Below are positions 7,760 to 17,075 of a DNA stretch of 64,000 nt, one piece after another (position 1 is the first letter of the stretch; every line of letters starts with the position of its first letter). The DNA is from Chitinophagales bacterium. GTDB taxonomy: Bacteria; Bacteroidota; Bacteroidia; Chitinophagales; UBA2359. Under the pieces are notes generated by a model, which was not told where the DNA came from, searched no databases, and saw only the letters and a list, made by a program, of their open reading frames with translations. The stretch spans positions 1-64,000 of the forward strand of contig JAHDFD010000005.1 of assembly GCA_020628375.1 (NCBI GenBank). The letters are read 5' to 3'. The translations under genes and the position numbers were made by a program.

Positions 7760-9239
7760 ATTTATGGTCGAGTGTTTCTAAAAGTAACAGAAGTTGCTTA
7801 TTACTTTTTTCATCCTGAATTTGACTAGGTGCAACTACTCTTGCCTCACAATCGGGCATGGCACAACGTTCACAAGTGGTATTAACAGTTCGCTTCTTTA
7901 AATCAGGATCATTCAAGAATCTTATCAATTTTCTGAGTTCATCATTTACCATTAAACCAATCGTTACACTTACACTTTCTTTAGGATTTTGCGTATCTGG
8001 TCGTGCAATGCTTAAACACAGGTATTCATTATCAGTATCGTAATATTGAGAAATTTGTGCATCTGCAAGGAGTTCTGTTTCATCAATGCTTGAACGAAGT
8101 TTCTTAATACTATTTATAGAAACCCACTTTCTACAATAATGCTCATCGGCAACACTTGCATAAGGATTGTGGATTTGAGATAAATGCAGTTCTTTGGTCA
8201 TTCTGAAATACTTAAGACTTTCATGTCCAAGTAATCTGATAAAGAACAGATCATTAATACCAAAATGATGTGGTAAGATATTCGTCATTCTTTGCAGTAA
8301 GGTTTCAGGGCTTACATTGTATTTTTTCAGAAACTTTAATAATATCTGCTTATCCCAATCGGCTAATTGTGATAATTGACGAATGTCTTTTATGATCTCT
8401 TGTTCAGGAATTAATAAAGCAGCAGCAAAATAAGAGGCTTTAAAGTTTGCCAATAGTTTTTCAAAAGAGTTCAGATCTTGAATAGGCATTACCGTTGGGC
8501 GGAAATCTGTTTTCAGGAATTGAAGCCCTAATTCTCTACAGATAAGAAAAATTTCCTGTGCTTTTGTCAAGCCTTTATTCAGAAAAAGTATTTTTGAATT
8601 TTGTGCATAGTATGAGCGAATATTATTTAATTTTTTATGCTCACTTAAACCATCTCTGTTGATGCTTACCTGAAAATAGTCGAGCAGTAAATTTTCCCAA
8701 TTTTCTATAGAAAGTGAATCTGTTGCTTTTAAACCAACTTCTTTTCTGAAGTCATTTACATTTATTTCAAGATCTTCAAAGTAATTGTTCTGCATATCCT
8801 GATACGAGCGCAGCGCATTCAGGTAAAACATTGAAGGGCGAACGTGGTAATTCCTTGCAAGCTTCATCATAGTGCTGATAAAGGCGTTTACTTTTTCTGG
8901 TTCATTCGATAAGATCTCAATGATCTTATAAAGGTCTATTCCAAAACGATCTAATGGAAAATGTTGAAAAAAATCAGATTGTAATAGGTCAGCAATGGGC
9001 TTTATTTTTTTATCTATCTGATGAATAGAAACCAGATAATCATAATCTACACCTAAAGCTTTGGCTAGATTTTCAATTTTTTCAACCTTAGGATATTTTT
9101 TGGCTTTTTCAATATCGTGGAGGTAGGAAACCGATAAACCAGTATTATTGGAAAGCTCTTTTAAGGATAGTTCATTTTTAAGGCGTAAATACTTAACCTT
9201 AAATGAAAATATGAGTTTAATGATCTCTTGTGTTCCCAT
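7758..9239 (-). CDS. XRE-family regulator with IrrE-like and C-terminal Cys domain (RamB/ScfR type)
   Basis: This 493-residue regulator has an N-terminal helix-turn-helix of the Xre type (about residues 12-70, with LSLKELSNNTGLSVSYLHDI), a central IrrE/DUF955-like region and a C-terminal domain with a Cys cluster (CERCAMPDCEARVV). This architecture is that of RamB-like or short-chain-fatty-acyl regulators of acetate and propionate metabolism. The metallopeptidase HExxH motif is not kept (ICRELGLQ is the nearest), so proteolysis is unlikely and acyl-CoA-type sensing is the better guess. A near-match -7 box (CATCTTTG on the minus strand, 9259-9252) lies 12 bp before the ATG. The gene is monocistronic. 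Confidence 0.82.
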   Translation of the reverse strand: MGTQEIIKLIFSFKVKYLRLKNELSLKELSNNTGLSVSYLHDIEKAKKYPKVEKIENLAKALGVDYDYLVSIHQIDKKIKPIADLLQSDFFQHFPLDRFGIDLYKIIEILSNEPEKVNAFISTMMKLARNYHVRPSMFYLNALRSYQDMQNNYFEDLEINVNDFRKEVGLKATDSLSIENWENLLLDYFQVSINRDGLSEHKKLNNIRSYYAQNSKILFLNKGLTKAQEIFLICRELGLQFLKTDFRPTVMPIQDLNSFEKLLANFKASYFAAALLIPEQEIIKDIRQLSQLADWDKQILLKFLKKYNVSPETLLQRMTNILPHHFGINDLFFIRLLGHESLKYFRMTKELHLSQIHNPYASVADEHYCRKWVSINSIKKLRSSIDETELLADAQISQYYDTDNEYLCLSIARPDTQNPKESVSVTIGLMVNDELRKLIRFLNDPDLKKRTVNTTCERCAMPDCEARVVAPSQIQDEKSNKQLLLLLETLDHK

Positions 9240-9360
9240 TGTTCTTCAAAGATGCAATAAAATTAGGATTTAAGAAAGAGCGAATTGTTATTTCTTTATT
9301 GTTGATAGAAGTTGGCAACTTGATTAAACAGCCTAAGTTGCAATAGATTACAATATTCAA

Positions 9361-9440
9361 CAGTCAATAGTTCACTTTCAATCAAAACACTAACTTTACT
9401 TTGAAAGTAATGTTTTGTGGTCTGTGGACAGTTGACTATT
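9361..9440. repeat. Imperfect inverted repeat and hairpin in a 297-bp intergenic region
   Basis: AAAACA (9384-9389) pairs with TGTTTT (9411-9416) and TTACTTT (9396-9402) with AAAGTAA (9404-9410), giving a bulged hairpin. It is flanked by the oppositely oriented strings AGTCAATAGTTCAC (9362-9375) and GTGGACAGTTGACTATT (about 9423-9439). The string GTCAATAGTT recurs at 17043. The rest of 9240-9536 holds nothing I recognise. Confidence 0.5.
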
Positions 9441-9536
9441 AACATTTATATTAAACATCGCAACTATGACTAATTAGAATATTGAGCTTCAATAAATACA
9501 ACTACAAATATTTCTGTAAGCTCTTTTGATAATAAT

Positions 9537-10652
9537 CTACTTCTCCCGTTTTTTACCATAAACCCTTGCTACCCATACAGGTAAAACAAATACACCCAAG
9601 ATCAGGTAAGGATAATATGTGAGTAACCTCCAGAAAGCACCAACCACTCTCGCCAGTCCTGTATCTAAAATAATGTCAGAATAGAAGTGCCCGAATGCAA
9701 ATTCGGCCATTCCAGAACCACCTGGTGTTGGGGTTAATACTAAGATCATATACAATACCAACTGTCGTGCATATAGTAAGAATACATCACTGACTTTCAT
9801 GATAGCGAAGATTAAACACATTACGACTCCAAAACGAGTACTCCATGCTAAAGCAGTTGAAAGGTATAATTGCAGCCAATCGGTCCATTTGCTTTTTTTA
9901 ATTCCGTCAGAAGCTAGAATAATATCATCGCCTATTTTATTAGCAGCAATATTCCATCTTTTGGTGAAACTAAGCGAAGTCATTTTATTCAGCCACCACT
10001 TAAAAGTATGTGGGTTCACAAATAAGCCATATATGAAAGTGGTGGTATAAAAGGTCATAAAAATAAATGCTGCTAAAAATGGTGTAGTCCAATAACTATC
10101 GGTAAAGAAGTTATAACTGGTATTATTACAGAACTCAGGAACGATTAAACAGTTTCCATAAATTAACCAAAAGAACATCGTTGTGGTTATGAAGAAAGTG
10201 CTATCAACTACAATTGTCGATAAAATAATAGTTGTTGATCTTCCTAAAGTGAATTTTTCTTTGGTTAACATATACAAACCAACGGCAGTTCCTCCTACCA
10301 TTGTAGGGGTCACAGAAGAACTAAACTCCCATATTGCAATGATCTGGAAGGCCTTTTTCCAGCTTAGTTCACCGTCAGTTAATATCCTTATTCGCCACAT
10401 ATAAGCAAACTGTCGTGCCATTGCACAAACAATTGCCAAGGTGAAAAATATGGCTGTTTGCCAGCGCCAATCAATAGCCTGAAGACTTTCTATATCGAAT
10501 TCTCTGTAAATAAGGAAAATAATTACCCCTAAACCTATGAGTATAGGTAGAATAATACGCGAAGGGCGTAACTCTTTCAACAGATCATCCGGCTCATTGT
10601 ATAATTCTTCCGGCTTTGTTTTGTCTTTAGTTGATGTTGCTGAATTGGGCAT
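9537..10652 (-). CDS. UPF0104/lysylphosphatidylglycerol-synthase-like membrane protein (flippase-like)
   Basis: This 371-residue polytopic inner-membrane protein has a polar N-terminal tail of about 35 residues and roughly eight hydrophobic segments. The EFSSSVTPTMVGGTAVGLYM segment and the later PTPGGSGMAEFAFG segment are the signatures of the UPF0104/YbhN family, related to the membrane half of MprF, which moves lipids across the bilayer. The cytoplasmic aminoacyl-transferase half of MprF is absent. The start overlaps the 3' end of scpA by 26 bp in another frame, so the two are probably co-transcribed and translationally coupled. Substrate unknown. Confidence 0.82.
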   Translation of the reverse strand: MPNSATSTKDKTKPEELYNEPDDLLKELRPSRIILPILIGLGVIIFLIYREFDIESLQAIDWRWQTAIFFTLAIVCAMARQFAYMWRIRILTDGELSWKKAFQIIAIWEFSSSVTPTMVGGTAVGLYMLTKEKFTLGRSTTIILSTIVVDSTFFITTTMFFWLIYGNCLIVPEFCNNTSYNFFTDSYWTTPFLAAFIFMTFYTTTFIYGLFVNPHTFKWWLNKMTSLSFTKRWNIAANKIGDDIILASDGIKKSKWTDWLQLYLSTALAWSTRFGVVMCLIFAIMKVSDVFLLYARQLVLYMILVLTPTPGGSGMAEFAFGHFYSDIILDTGLARVVGAFWRLLTYYPYLILGVFVLPVWVARVYGKKREK

Positions 10653-11400
10653 TTATTTCTAAAATACGCGGACCCGACTGGATCCAAAAATTATTAATTC
10701 CTAATCCTAATTGTATTTCCAAACCACGTTCCTGAACTAACTCAAGCATGGCTAAAAATCTGAAAATAGCTTCTAACTTATCTCTACAAACCATAAATGC
10801 AGCTTCAAAGTCGCATTTATCTACTGTAAGTAGCTTTTCTACTAACCACTTTTTTTGATCTTCAATAGTATATCCATAACGTTCTATGGCATGCAATAGT
10901 TTTTCGTTGCGTTCTTCCAATTTAGACAGTGTTCGTTGAAAAACACGCATCAACTTAAAAAGGCTAACCGATTCTAAATCCAATTCTTTGGAAAAACTGC
11001 TGTAAATGCGTTTGGTTTCCGATTTAAGATTTCCTCTTATGAAACGTTGAGCCTGAAGTGCTGCCATCAGATGCAAATCTTCAATAACTGCTTTATACTT
11101 TTTATACTCTATTAGCTTTTGGATCAATTCTTCACGTGGATCAATCTCTTCACCTAATTCGTTAACTTCTTTTCGTGGAAGTAACATTTTAGCTTTTATG
11201 CGCATAAGCGTCGCCGCAACCAATATGAATTCACTTGCCAGATCTATATTCAGCTGTTCCATTTGACGGATATAGGCTAAGAAATCTTCTGTCAATTTGT
11301 GAATTGGAATATCGTAAATATCCAATTCATCTCTTTCTATGAAATAGAGAATCAGATCAAAAGGACCTTCAAATTCGGCAACTTTTACTGTGTACGACAT
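10627..11400 (-). CDS. scpA: Segregation and condensation protein A
   Basis: ScpA is the kleisin subunit that bridges SMC heads in the chromosome-condensing SMC-ScpAB complex. The 257-residue protein begins with the family hallmark VKVAEFEGPFDLILYFIERD, followed by LDIYDIPIHKLTEDFLAYI and the ATLMRIKAKMLLPR helix. Length is typical. A minus-strand TAACTTTG box (11416-11409) lies 8 bp before the ATG, so the transcript would have almost no leader. It is followed by the UPF0104 gene with a 26-bp overlap. Confidence 0.93.
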   Translation of the reverse strand: MSYTVKVAEFEGPFDLILYFIERDELDIYDIPIHKLTEDFLAYIRQMEQLNIDLASEFILVAATLMRIKAKMLLPRKEVNELGEEIDPREELIQKLIEYKKYKAVIEDLHLMAALQAQRFIRGNLKSETKRIYSSFSKELDLESVSLFKLMRVFQRTLSKLEERNEKLLHAIERYGYTIEDQKKWLVEKLLTVDKCDFEAAFMVCRDKLEAIFRFLAMLELVQERGLEIQLGLGINNFWIQSGPRILEINAQFSNIN

Positions 11401-11473
11401 TTACGGTACAAAGTTAGAAATTTATAATGTGAGTTGACGCCTAATTTGAGCAACAATCGCTTTAAATTCTTGT

Positions 11474-11481
11474 TAATTTTG
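11474..11481 (+). promoter_or_regulatory. -7 promoter box for the TlpA-like gene cluster
   Basis: TAATTTTG fits TAnnTTTG. A TTTG lies at 11445-11448 with a 25-bp spacer, slightly longer than usual. The predicted transcript would start about 16 nt before the ATG at 11504 and probably covers the next three genes. Confidence 0.45.
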
Positions 11482-11503
11482 TGGAACCTTTGCAATTCTG
11501 ATA

Positions 11504-12058
11504 ATGAAAGAAAGATTTTCACAATTTACTAGTCCTATTTACACTTCTTTGAGTGTTATTATCATGCTTTTGATATTTGCAGCTTGCAGCGAAAATAATC
11601 GAGGGAAGTTTTATAATGGTTATGAATTTCCAGACTTGAAATTACCTTTAACCAACAACGATTCTTTAGCAATTTCTGATTTAAAAGGAAAAATCGTTTT
11701 GGTCGAGTTCTGGGCATCATGGTGCAAGCCTTGTCGGGTTAAGCATCCTGAGTTAGATAAGATCAGAGAAGAATATCAAAATAAAACCATGAAAGGCGGT
11801 AAAAATGGTTTCGAAATTTACTATGTCTCGCTTGATGAAAACAAGAATGTTTGGTTAAAAGCTATGGAAAAAGATAAAATAGCACACTGGTCTTGTCATG
11901 TTGCTGATCTGGTAGGAATGCGTAAATCTACAATTCCTACCAAGTTTAATTTTGAACAAATTCCTACAGCCTATCTGATCGATGAAAATGGAATTATCAT
12001 TGGTGTAAACCTGAGTGAAGAAAGGTTGGAATATGAATTAAGCCTTAGAGTTTTATAA
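11504..12058 (+). CDS. TlpA/ResA-like thiol-disulfide oxidoreductase lipoprotein
   Basis: This 184-residue protein has a lipoprotein signal ending in FAAC (Cys28) and a thioredoxin fold with the active site EFWASWCKPCR (Cys74, Cys77) and the cis-proline region EQIPTAYLID. It should act in the periplasm, reducing or shuffling disulfides, for example in cytochrome or envelope protein maturation. The motif order and length fit the AhpC/TSA-TlpA group. It is 2 bp upstream of the next gene, so the two are an operon. Confidence 0.88.
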   Translation: MKERFSQFTSPIYTSLSVIIMLLIFAACSENNRGKFYNGYEFPDLKLPLTNNDSLAISDLKGKIVLVEFWASWCKPCRVKHPELDKIREEYQNKTMKGGKNGFEIYYVSLDENKNVWLKAMEKDKIAHWSCHVADLVGMRKSTIPTKFNFEQIPTAYLIDENGIIIGVNLSEERLEYELSLRVL

Positions 12059-12060
12059 AA

Positions 12061-12696
12061 ATGAGGACTTTTAAAACCAGCTTCACAGATAATTCTGGAA
12101 CAGATCATGCAGAATTTTTATCTGATGGTAGTCAGCTATATATCAGATTAAGAGGAATAAATTTTGAAGGTGATTGCTTTGAGTCATTAGAAGGATTGAT
12201 CGATAAAGAGAAATTTACTTATAGAGTATATAAAGATGGTTCTGCGGAATTGAGTGAAGGAAGGTTTCTGGTTGAAATTCCTGTGTTAGTTCAGATCAAT
12301 GATAAATATCGTAGAAATATATTGTACGCTGATGTACAATTAAGTGGCGAAAATTATGGTGTTTTCTTGAAACTTGAGGTTTATAATTACCAATCAGAAA
12401 ATACAAAAAGATTTGGATTCTTTGAATTGACACTCCAAAACTTACAAAAGCAATTACCTAAAGAAGTTAAATTGAAAACCTGTCTTTTTTGTCGGTTTTC
12501 TGAATATAATCCTTTCGGAAATGGTATGTTTGGTGGGCTTTCTTGTTTTAAGAAAGTAAAAGAAGCGTATAGGAATGTTCAGGACAAAAAAACTTTATTA
12601 GAGCTATTTGAAAAGCATAAAGCTGAAATATTCAATGTTCAGGAAACGTTTGATTGTGAAGAACATGAGTTTGAATATTTTTCAGAGCAAGCGTAA
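12061..12696 (+). CDS. Conserved hypothetical protein with CxxC cluster
   Basis: This 211-residue soluble protein starts 2 bp after the TlpA-like gene. The first ~130 residues are beta-rich (RTFKTSFTDNSGTDHAEF onward), followed by a possible metal or redox cluster, CLFCRFSEYNPFGNGMFGG with a further Cys (LSCF), and a helical acidic C-terminus. No signal peptide. It is not a family I can name with certainty. Its 3' end overlaps the next gene by 32 bp. Confidence 0.6.
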   Translation: MRTFKTSFTDNSGTDHAEFLSDGSQLYIRLRGINFEGDCFESLEGLIDKEKFTYRVYKDGSAELSEGRFLVEIPVLVQINDKYRRNILYADVQLSGENYGVFLKLEVYNYQSENTKRFGFFELTLQNLQKQLPKEVKLKTCLFCRFSEYNPFGNGMFGGLSCFKKVKEAYRNVQDKKTLLELFEKHKAEIFNVQETFDCEEHEFEYFSEQA

Positions 12697-13252
12697 ATCT
12701 ATTTTCTTCAAGCGATTAAGTCGATTCTTAATTCTGCTACTTCTACTTTTTACTTTCAGAACTATCCTCTTTAATACATTCTTTACTTATCAGATAGTTG
12801 ATTATAGAAACATAAAAATTCCTCCTAATAAAGCCTTGAAAGCTTATATAGATGCCAATGATGATAGCAATGCTAACGATTTGAATTCCATTGTTGATAC
12901 TTCAGTAAAGATTACTTCAGAACTTTTAAGTTTCACTTTCAGACAATCTACAAAAAATCCCAATAAATTATACGAAATTAACAAAGCCAATTGCATAGGT
13001 TATGCAGTATTGCTTGAAACTGTATTGAGTTATCTAATTAAGAAATATAATTGTAGCAATGAATTAGAAGTTTTGCATTGTGTTGCTGAAATTCACTGCT
13101 TGGGAATCAATGTTCATGATTATATTGAGCACTCTTTTTTCAAAGATCACGATTTTAATGTTATTGAATTCAAACAAACAAACGCTCAAATTGCAATCGA
13201 CCCAAGTTTATATGATTACCTTTGGATAAACAGTGTTTCTATTAGAAAATAA
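12665..13252 (+). CDS. Membrane-anchored transglutaminase-like (papain-fold) protein
   Basis: I place the start at the ATG of 12665 (MSLNIFQSKRKS), because the open frame extending back to 12608 lies inside the upstream gene and has no signal-like character. The 195-residue product has a basic N-terminus and one transmembrane helix (RFLILLLLLFTFRTILF), then an extracytoplasmic domain with candidate catalytic residues of the transglutaminase/papain fold: Cys in KANCIGYA, His in YIEHSFFKDHDFNV, Asp in AIDPSL. The triad order Cys-His-Asp fits, but similarity is weak and activity is inferred. It overlaps the upstream gene by 32 bp and the downstream phosphodiesterase follows after 9 bp. Confidence 0.55.
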   Translation: MSLNIFQSKRKSIFFKRLSRFLILLLLLFTFRTILFNTFFTYQIVDYRNIKIPPNKALKAYIDANDDSNANDLNSIVDTSVKITSELLSFTFRQSTKNPNKLYEINKANCIGYAVLLETVLSYLIKKYNCSNELEVLHCVAEIHCLGINVHDYIEHSFFKDHDFNVIEFKQTNAQIAIDPSLYDYLWINSVSIRK

Positions 13253-13261
13253 ATATTAAGT

Positions 13262-14143
13262 ATGCAGCCTTATTCCTTATTCAGCTATTTTTTCATTCTT
13301 ATTGTTTTTGCATATTCAACAACGAGCGTAAAGGCTCAGAATAAAACAGAAAAGAAACCTTTGAAGATTATTTCATGGAATATTTATATGCTTCCGGCGG
13401 TAACAGCGCTTTCTAAAGAGGTTGGTAAAACACAAAAATTAGAAAGAGCAGAGGGCATTGTTCAGTTTTTTAAAGAAAACGAATATGATATAATTGTCTG
13501 GCAGGAAATATTCAATCCTTTTGCCAGGAGGAAAATAAAAAAGGGTTTAGATGCTATTTTTCCATACCAATATGGACCGGCAAATAAAGCTATTTTTCCA
13601 AGAACGAATAGTGGTATAAGTATTTACAGTAAATTGCCTTTGGTTTTTCTTGAAGAAATTGCTTATGAAGCTAAAGCAGGAGTTGATGCATGGGCAAAAA
13701 AAGGAGCCTTGCTCATGGAAGGAGAATGGGAGGGCAAAACATTCCAGATCGTTGGAACACATTTACAAGCTGGTGCACCCAATGGAAATGAAATACGAAA
13801 ATCACAAATGGAACAGATCAGGGATGAATTGTTGATTCCGTTTCAACAAGAAAATACGATTCAGATAATATGTGGTGATATGAATACAGAAAAACAATCT
13901 GAGCAATATAAGGAAATGTTGGAAATATTTGATGTGGAAACTTATGAGCTTGGGAATAGCAATGGCTCAACTTGCCGTTCTGATGCAACCGATAATGAGA
14001 TTGATTTTATTTTCATCAAAGGCTCAAAGAAGCTATATAAAAGTATAAGCCAAAATTTAGTGATCCCTGAAATTGAGTGGGGCAGTAATGGTGAAAAATG
14101 GTTGAGCGATCACCATGCCATTGAAGCGGAGATTGGTCTATGA
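13262..14143 (+). CDS. Secreted endonuclease/exonuclease/phosphatase-fold phosphodiesterase, sphingomyelinase-like
   Basis: This 293-residue protein has a signal peptide (to about residue 26, SVKAQ) and the EEP metal-dependent phosphodiesterase fold: Asn in ISWNIYMLP, Glu in VWQEIF, His in VGTHLQAG, Asp-Asn in CGDMNTE and the final SDHHAIEAEI. The THLQAGAPNGNEIRKSQMEQ region resembles bacterial neutral sphingomyelinases (HxQ..., xRxxQxxQ) more than DNases. Likely reaction: hydrolysis of a phosphodiester in sphingomyelin-type or related lipids outside the cytoplasm. The substrate is inferred; Bacteroidota make their own sphingolipids, so self or environmental lipid is possible. It ends the 11.5-14.1 kb cluster. 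Confidence 0.75.
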   Translation: MQPYSLFSYFFILIVFAYSTTSVKAQNKTEKKPLKIISWNIYMLPAVTALSKEVGKTQKLERAEGIVQFFKENEYDIIVWQEIFNPFARRKIKKGLDAIFPYQYGPANKAIFPRTNSGISIYSKLPLVFLEEIAYEAKAGVDAWAKKGALLMEGEWEGKTFQIVGTHLQAGAPNGNEIRKSQMEQIRDELLIPFQQENTIQIICGDMNTEKQSEQYKEMLEIFDVETYELGNSNGSTCRSDATDNEIDFIFIKGSKKLYKSISQNLVIPEIEWGSNGEKWLSDHHAIEAEIGL

Positions 14144-14172
14144 GTTTATGGATAATATTTACATATAACTCT

Positions 14173-14202
14173 CCAACTCACTAACTCGCCAACTCATCAA
14201 CT
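14173..14202. repeat. 8-bp degenerate tandem repeat
   Basis: CCAACTCA, CTAACTCG, CCAACTCA, TCAACT: almost four units in the 139-bp gap before the RelA/SpoT gene. It belongs to the same style of intergenic simple repeats seen elsewhere in the window. Confidence 0.6.
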
Positions 14203-14282
14203 AAAAAAACTGATAATATTAACAAGTTTAAGCGTTTCGCTTTAAATTAGGTTCTTCCTTTTATTTCTGAAATATTAAAACA

Positions 14283-16508
14283 ATGGCTGACACCCAGGTA
14301 GAACATAAAACTGCAGAAGAAGAAAAGAAAGAAATTCTAAGCGAATACAAGCGACTGTTACGAATGTCGGAGGCGGTTATTAAAACCCCTGAGCAACTCG
14401 AACTGGTTCGTAAAGCCTTTAAAGTAGCTGTTGATGCACACGATGGTACAAGAAGGAAAAGTGGTGAACCTTACATTCTTCATCCAATTGCTGTTGCACA
14501 GATCGTTTCTGAAGAATTCAATCTGGATCATACCTCTATTGCCTGCGCTTTGATGCACGATGTGGTCGAAGATTCTGATTTTACCCTCGATCAGATGGAG
14601 AAAAATTTCAATAGTGATGTCGCTCGAATTATAGATGGATTGACAAAAATAAAAGGGGTAACCAGCAATACAAGTATGGTAAAGGCGCAAGCCGAAAACC
14701 TGAAAAAGATATTACTAACCCTAAGCGATGACGTTAGGGTGATCTTAATAAAAATTGCCGATCGTTTGCACAATATGCGAACAATGAAGTCTATGCCTGA
14801 AAGGAAACAGGTGAGAATTTCTTCGGAAACATTATACTTATATGCTCCTTTGGCGCACCGATTAGGATTATATAAGATCAAAACAGAACTCGAAGACCTT
14901 TCGCTGAAATATACCAACAGAGAATTATATGGAGATATTGCGAAAAAACTGGCAGCAACCAAACGTGATCGAGATAAGTATATAAAAGATTTTATCAATC
15001 CCTTAAAAGCTAAATTGGAAGAAGGTGGGTTAAAAGATTTCAAAATTTATGGTCGTCCGAAATCTATACATTCTATTTGGAATAAGATGAAAAAGAAAAA
15101 GGTCGAGTTTGAAGAAATTTACGACCTTTTTGCAATCAGAATAGTTATTGATGCGCCTGAGAATAAGGAAAAGTCGGAATGTTGGAAAGCCTATTCTATA
15201 ATTACCGACATTTATAAACCCCAACCTGATCGTTTACGCGATTGGATCAGTAACCCTAAGTCGAATGGTTATGAATCTTTACATACAACAGTATTAGGTC
15301 CTAAAGGACGTTGGGTTGAAGTTCAGATCCGTTCTAAGCGTATGGATGAGATTGCAGAAAAAGGGGTAGCGGCTCATTGGAGATACAAAGGACAAAAAGG
15401 TGGAGGTAATGATTTACTGGAAGTTTGGTTGGAACAGGTAAGAGATTATTTGCAAGATCCGGCAGCCAACCCACTTGAGTTTCTAAGTGATTTCCGCCAG
15501 AATTTGTACGAATCAGATATTTATGTTTTTACGCCAACAGGTGAATTGAAAAACATGCGAGGAGGATCAACTATTCTTGATTTTGCTTTTTCAATACATA
15601 CCGAATTGGGTGCCAAATGTATAGGGGGAAAAATTAATAATAAACTTTACCCGATCAGTCATAAACTCAAAAATGGCGATCAGGTTCATGTGTTGACTTC
15701 TACGAAGCAAAAACCAAACGAAGACTGGCTGAGTTTTGCCGTGACCACAAAAGCACGAGCACGCATAAAATCGTATTTGAATGAAGCTATGCGATTGGAA
15801 GCCGATAATGGCAAAATGATTCTTGAAAGAAAGCTCAGACAATTAAAAGCTGAGCTGAGTAAAGATCTGACCGAACAATTGGCAAGTCATTTCAAGCAAG
15901 GCAATTCGTTGAATTTCCTTTATAATATTTCTGTTGGAAAATTCGATCTGAATGAGTTGAAAAAAGTTACGATCGTTAATAATAAGATCGAAAACTTAGT
16001 TGAAAGAAAAGCGCGCCCTATTGAGGAAGAAAGCTATGGAGAAGAAATGGCGCAAGGTGCCGATCTTATGCTTTTTGGTGGCTTGAATAATGTAGAATAT
16101 TCATTGGCAAAATGTTGTAATCCAAGGCAGGGCGATAAGGTTTTTGGCTTCATTACGATTAATAAAGGAATAAAAGTACACCTTGATAATTGCCCGAATG
16201 CACTTGATATGAAAACCAAGTATCCTTATAGAGTGGTCAGCACTATTTGGGGAAGACAAGATAAAGTTGCTTTTTTAACTGGTTTACGCATAACTGGCAT
16301 AGATGATGTAGGATTAATTAACAGACTAACTAATGTGGTTTCTAATCAGATGAATATCGATATGCGCTCTATTTCCTTTGATACTGTTGATGGTGTGTTT
16401 GAAGGTTTGATTAAGGTTTATGTGGCCAATAATTCAGAATTGAAAAAACTAATTATTGCTGTAAAAGCGATTGAAGGCGTACACGATGTAAGAAGAATAG
16501 AAACCTGA
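14283..16508 (+). CDS. Bifunctional (p)ppGpp synthetase/hydrolase, RelA/SpoT family
   Basis: RSH enzymes make and degrade the stringent-response alarmone in the cytoplasm. The 741-residue protein has all domains: HD hydrolase (residues ~40-190, with ALMHDVVEDSDF and ILIKIADRLHNMRTM), synthetase (~240-370, with YESLHTTVLGPKGRWVEVQI), TGS (~395-465, VFTPTGELKNMRGGSTILDF), a zinc-finger/helical region (CCNPRQGDKVFGFIT) and a C-terminal ACT domain. HD residues are intact, so hydrolysis is expected. Length matches long RSH proteins. It is monocistronic by context. Confidence 0.95.
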   Translation: MADTQVEHKTAEEEKKEILSEYKRLLRMSEAVIKTPEQLELVRKAFKVAVDAHDGTRRKSGEPYILHPIAVAQIVSEEFNLDHTSIACALMHDVVEDSDFTLDQMEKNFNSDVARIIDGLTKIKGVTSNTSMVKAQAENLKKILLTLSDDVRVILIKIADRLHNMRTMKSMPERKQVRISSETLYLYAPLAHRLGLYKIKTELEDLSLKYTNRELYGDIAKKLAATKRDRDKYIKDFINPLKAKLEEGGLKDFKIYGRPKSIHSIWNKMKKKKVEFEEIYDLFAIRIVIDAPENKEKSECWKAYSIITDIYKPQPDRLRDWISNPKSNGYESLHTTVLGPKGRWVEVQIRSKRMDEIAEKGVAAHWRYKGQKGGGNDLLEVWLEQVRDYLQDPAANPLEFLSDFRQNLYESDIYVFTPTGELKNMRGGSTILDFAFSIHTELGAKCIGGKINNKLYPISHKLKNGDQVHVLTSTKQKPNEDWLSFAVTTKARARIKSYLNEAMRLEADNGKMILERKLRQLKAELSKDLTEQLASHFKQGNSLNFLYNISVGKFDLNELKKVTIVNNKIENLVERKARPIEEESYGEEMAQGADLMLFGGLNNVEYSLAKCCNPRQGDKVFGFITINKGIKVHLDNCPNALDMKTKYPYRVVSTIWGRQDKVAFLTGLRITGIDDVGLINRLTNVVSNQMNIDMRSISFDTVDGVFEGLIKVYVANNSELKKLIIAVKAIEGVHDVRRIET

Positions 16509-16687
16509 TGTTGATAAATCATTTATTAGCTTTCATTACTTTAATATTTACTTTTCTTATATTAGTTCATCACTTATGTGCGTTTATATGAAGTAATTAA
16601 AAGTATTTGATGAGTGTTTGTTTTATTTATGTTCTCTAATAGAAATAAAATTCACACTATGCTAAATCTACATGTAAAAATTATTCT

Positions 16688-17014
16688 ATGAAATGGAGTC
16701 AGGCTAAAATTAAAGAAACGTTTGAAGAATTACAGCAAAATGGCTGGGACACAAGCGAAGATTTAAGCTGGGGATTTGTTTTCAATGCAAGCGACAAAGA
16801 AAAACTATACAACATATTTGAAGAACTGAAAGGTTATAATTACGAAATAACCAAGTTAGAACATACACACAATTCCGATGCCTGGGAATTGCATATTGCC
16901 AAAGATGAAGCGTTAACTTTCGATGAATTACACAGAAGGAATGTAGAGTTTGCTGAAATAGCACACTTTTTCAATGCACGCTATATGGGATGGGACGTAG
17001 AAAAAATAGATTAG
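16688..17014 (+). CDS. RraB-family protein (ribonuclease E inhibitor-like)
   Basis: This 108-residue protein matches the RraB pattern: N-terminal helix, EDLSWGFVF strand, LYNIFEELKGYNYEI helix-strand, then LTFDELHRRNVEFAEIAHFF and the terminal YMGWDV, which corresponds to the family's YDGW. In gammaproteobacteria RraB binds RNase E and reduces its activity. A Bacteroidota partner is not established, so only the family is assigned. It is isolated, with 179 bp upstream where I see no clear element. Confidence 0.7.
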   Translation: MKWSQAKIKETFEELQQNGWDTSEDLSWGFVFNASDKEKLYNIFEELKGYNYEITKLEHTHNSDAWELHIAKDEALTFDELHRRNVEFAEIAHFFNARYMGWDVEKID

Positions 17015-17042
17015 CTAACCTGAGTTGCGATATATTGGAATG

Positions 17043-17075
17043 GTCAATAGTTTTAATAGTCCACTGTCAATCATT
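17043..17075. repeat. Short degenerate intergenic repeat
   Basis: GTCAATAGTTTTAATAGTCC followed by ACTGTCAATCATTAAC. The string GTCAATAGTT also occurs at 9363-9372 and the second half resembles the same element. It fills the gap between the RraB-like gene and the convergent sulfotransferase. Confidence 0.4.

Noticed and set aside
12608..12664. Upstream extension of the transglutaminase-like protein
   Set aside because: Lies within the preceding gene; the ATG at 12665 gives a proper N-terminal anchor.
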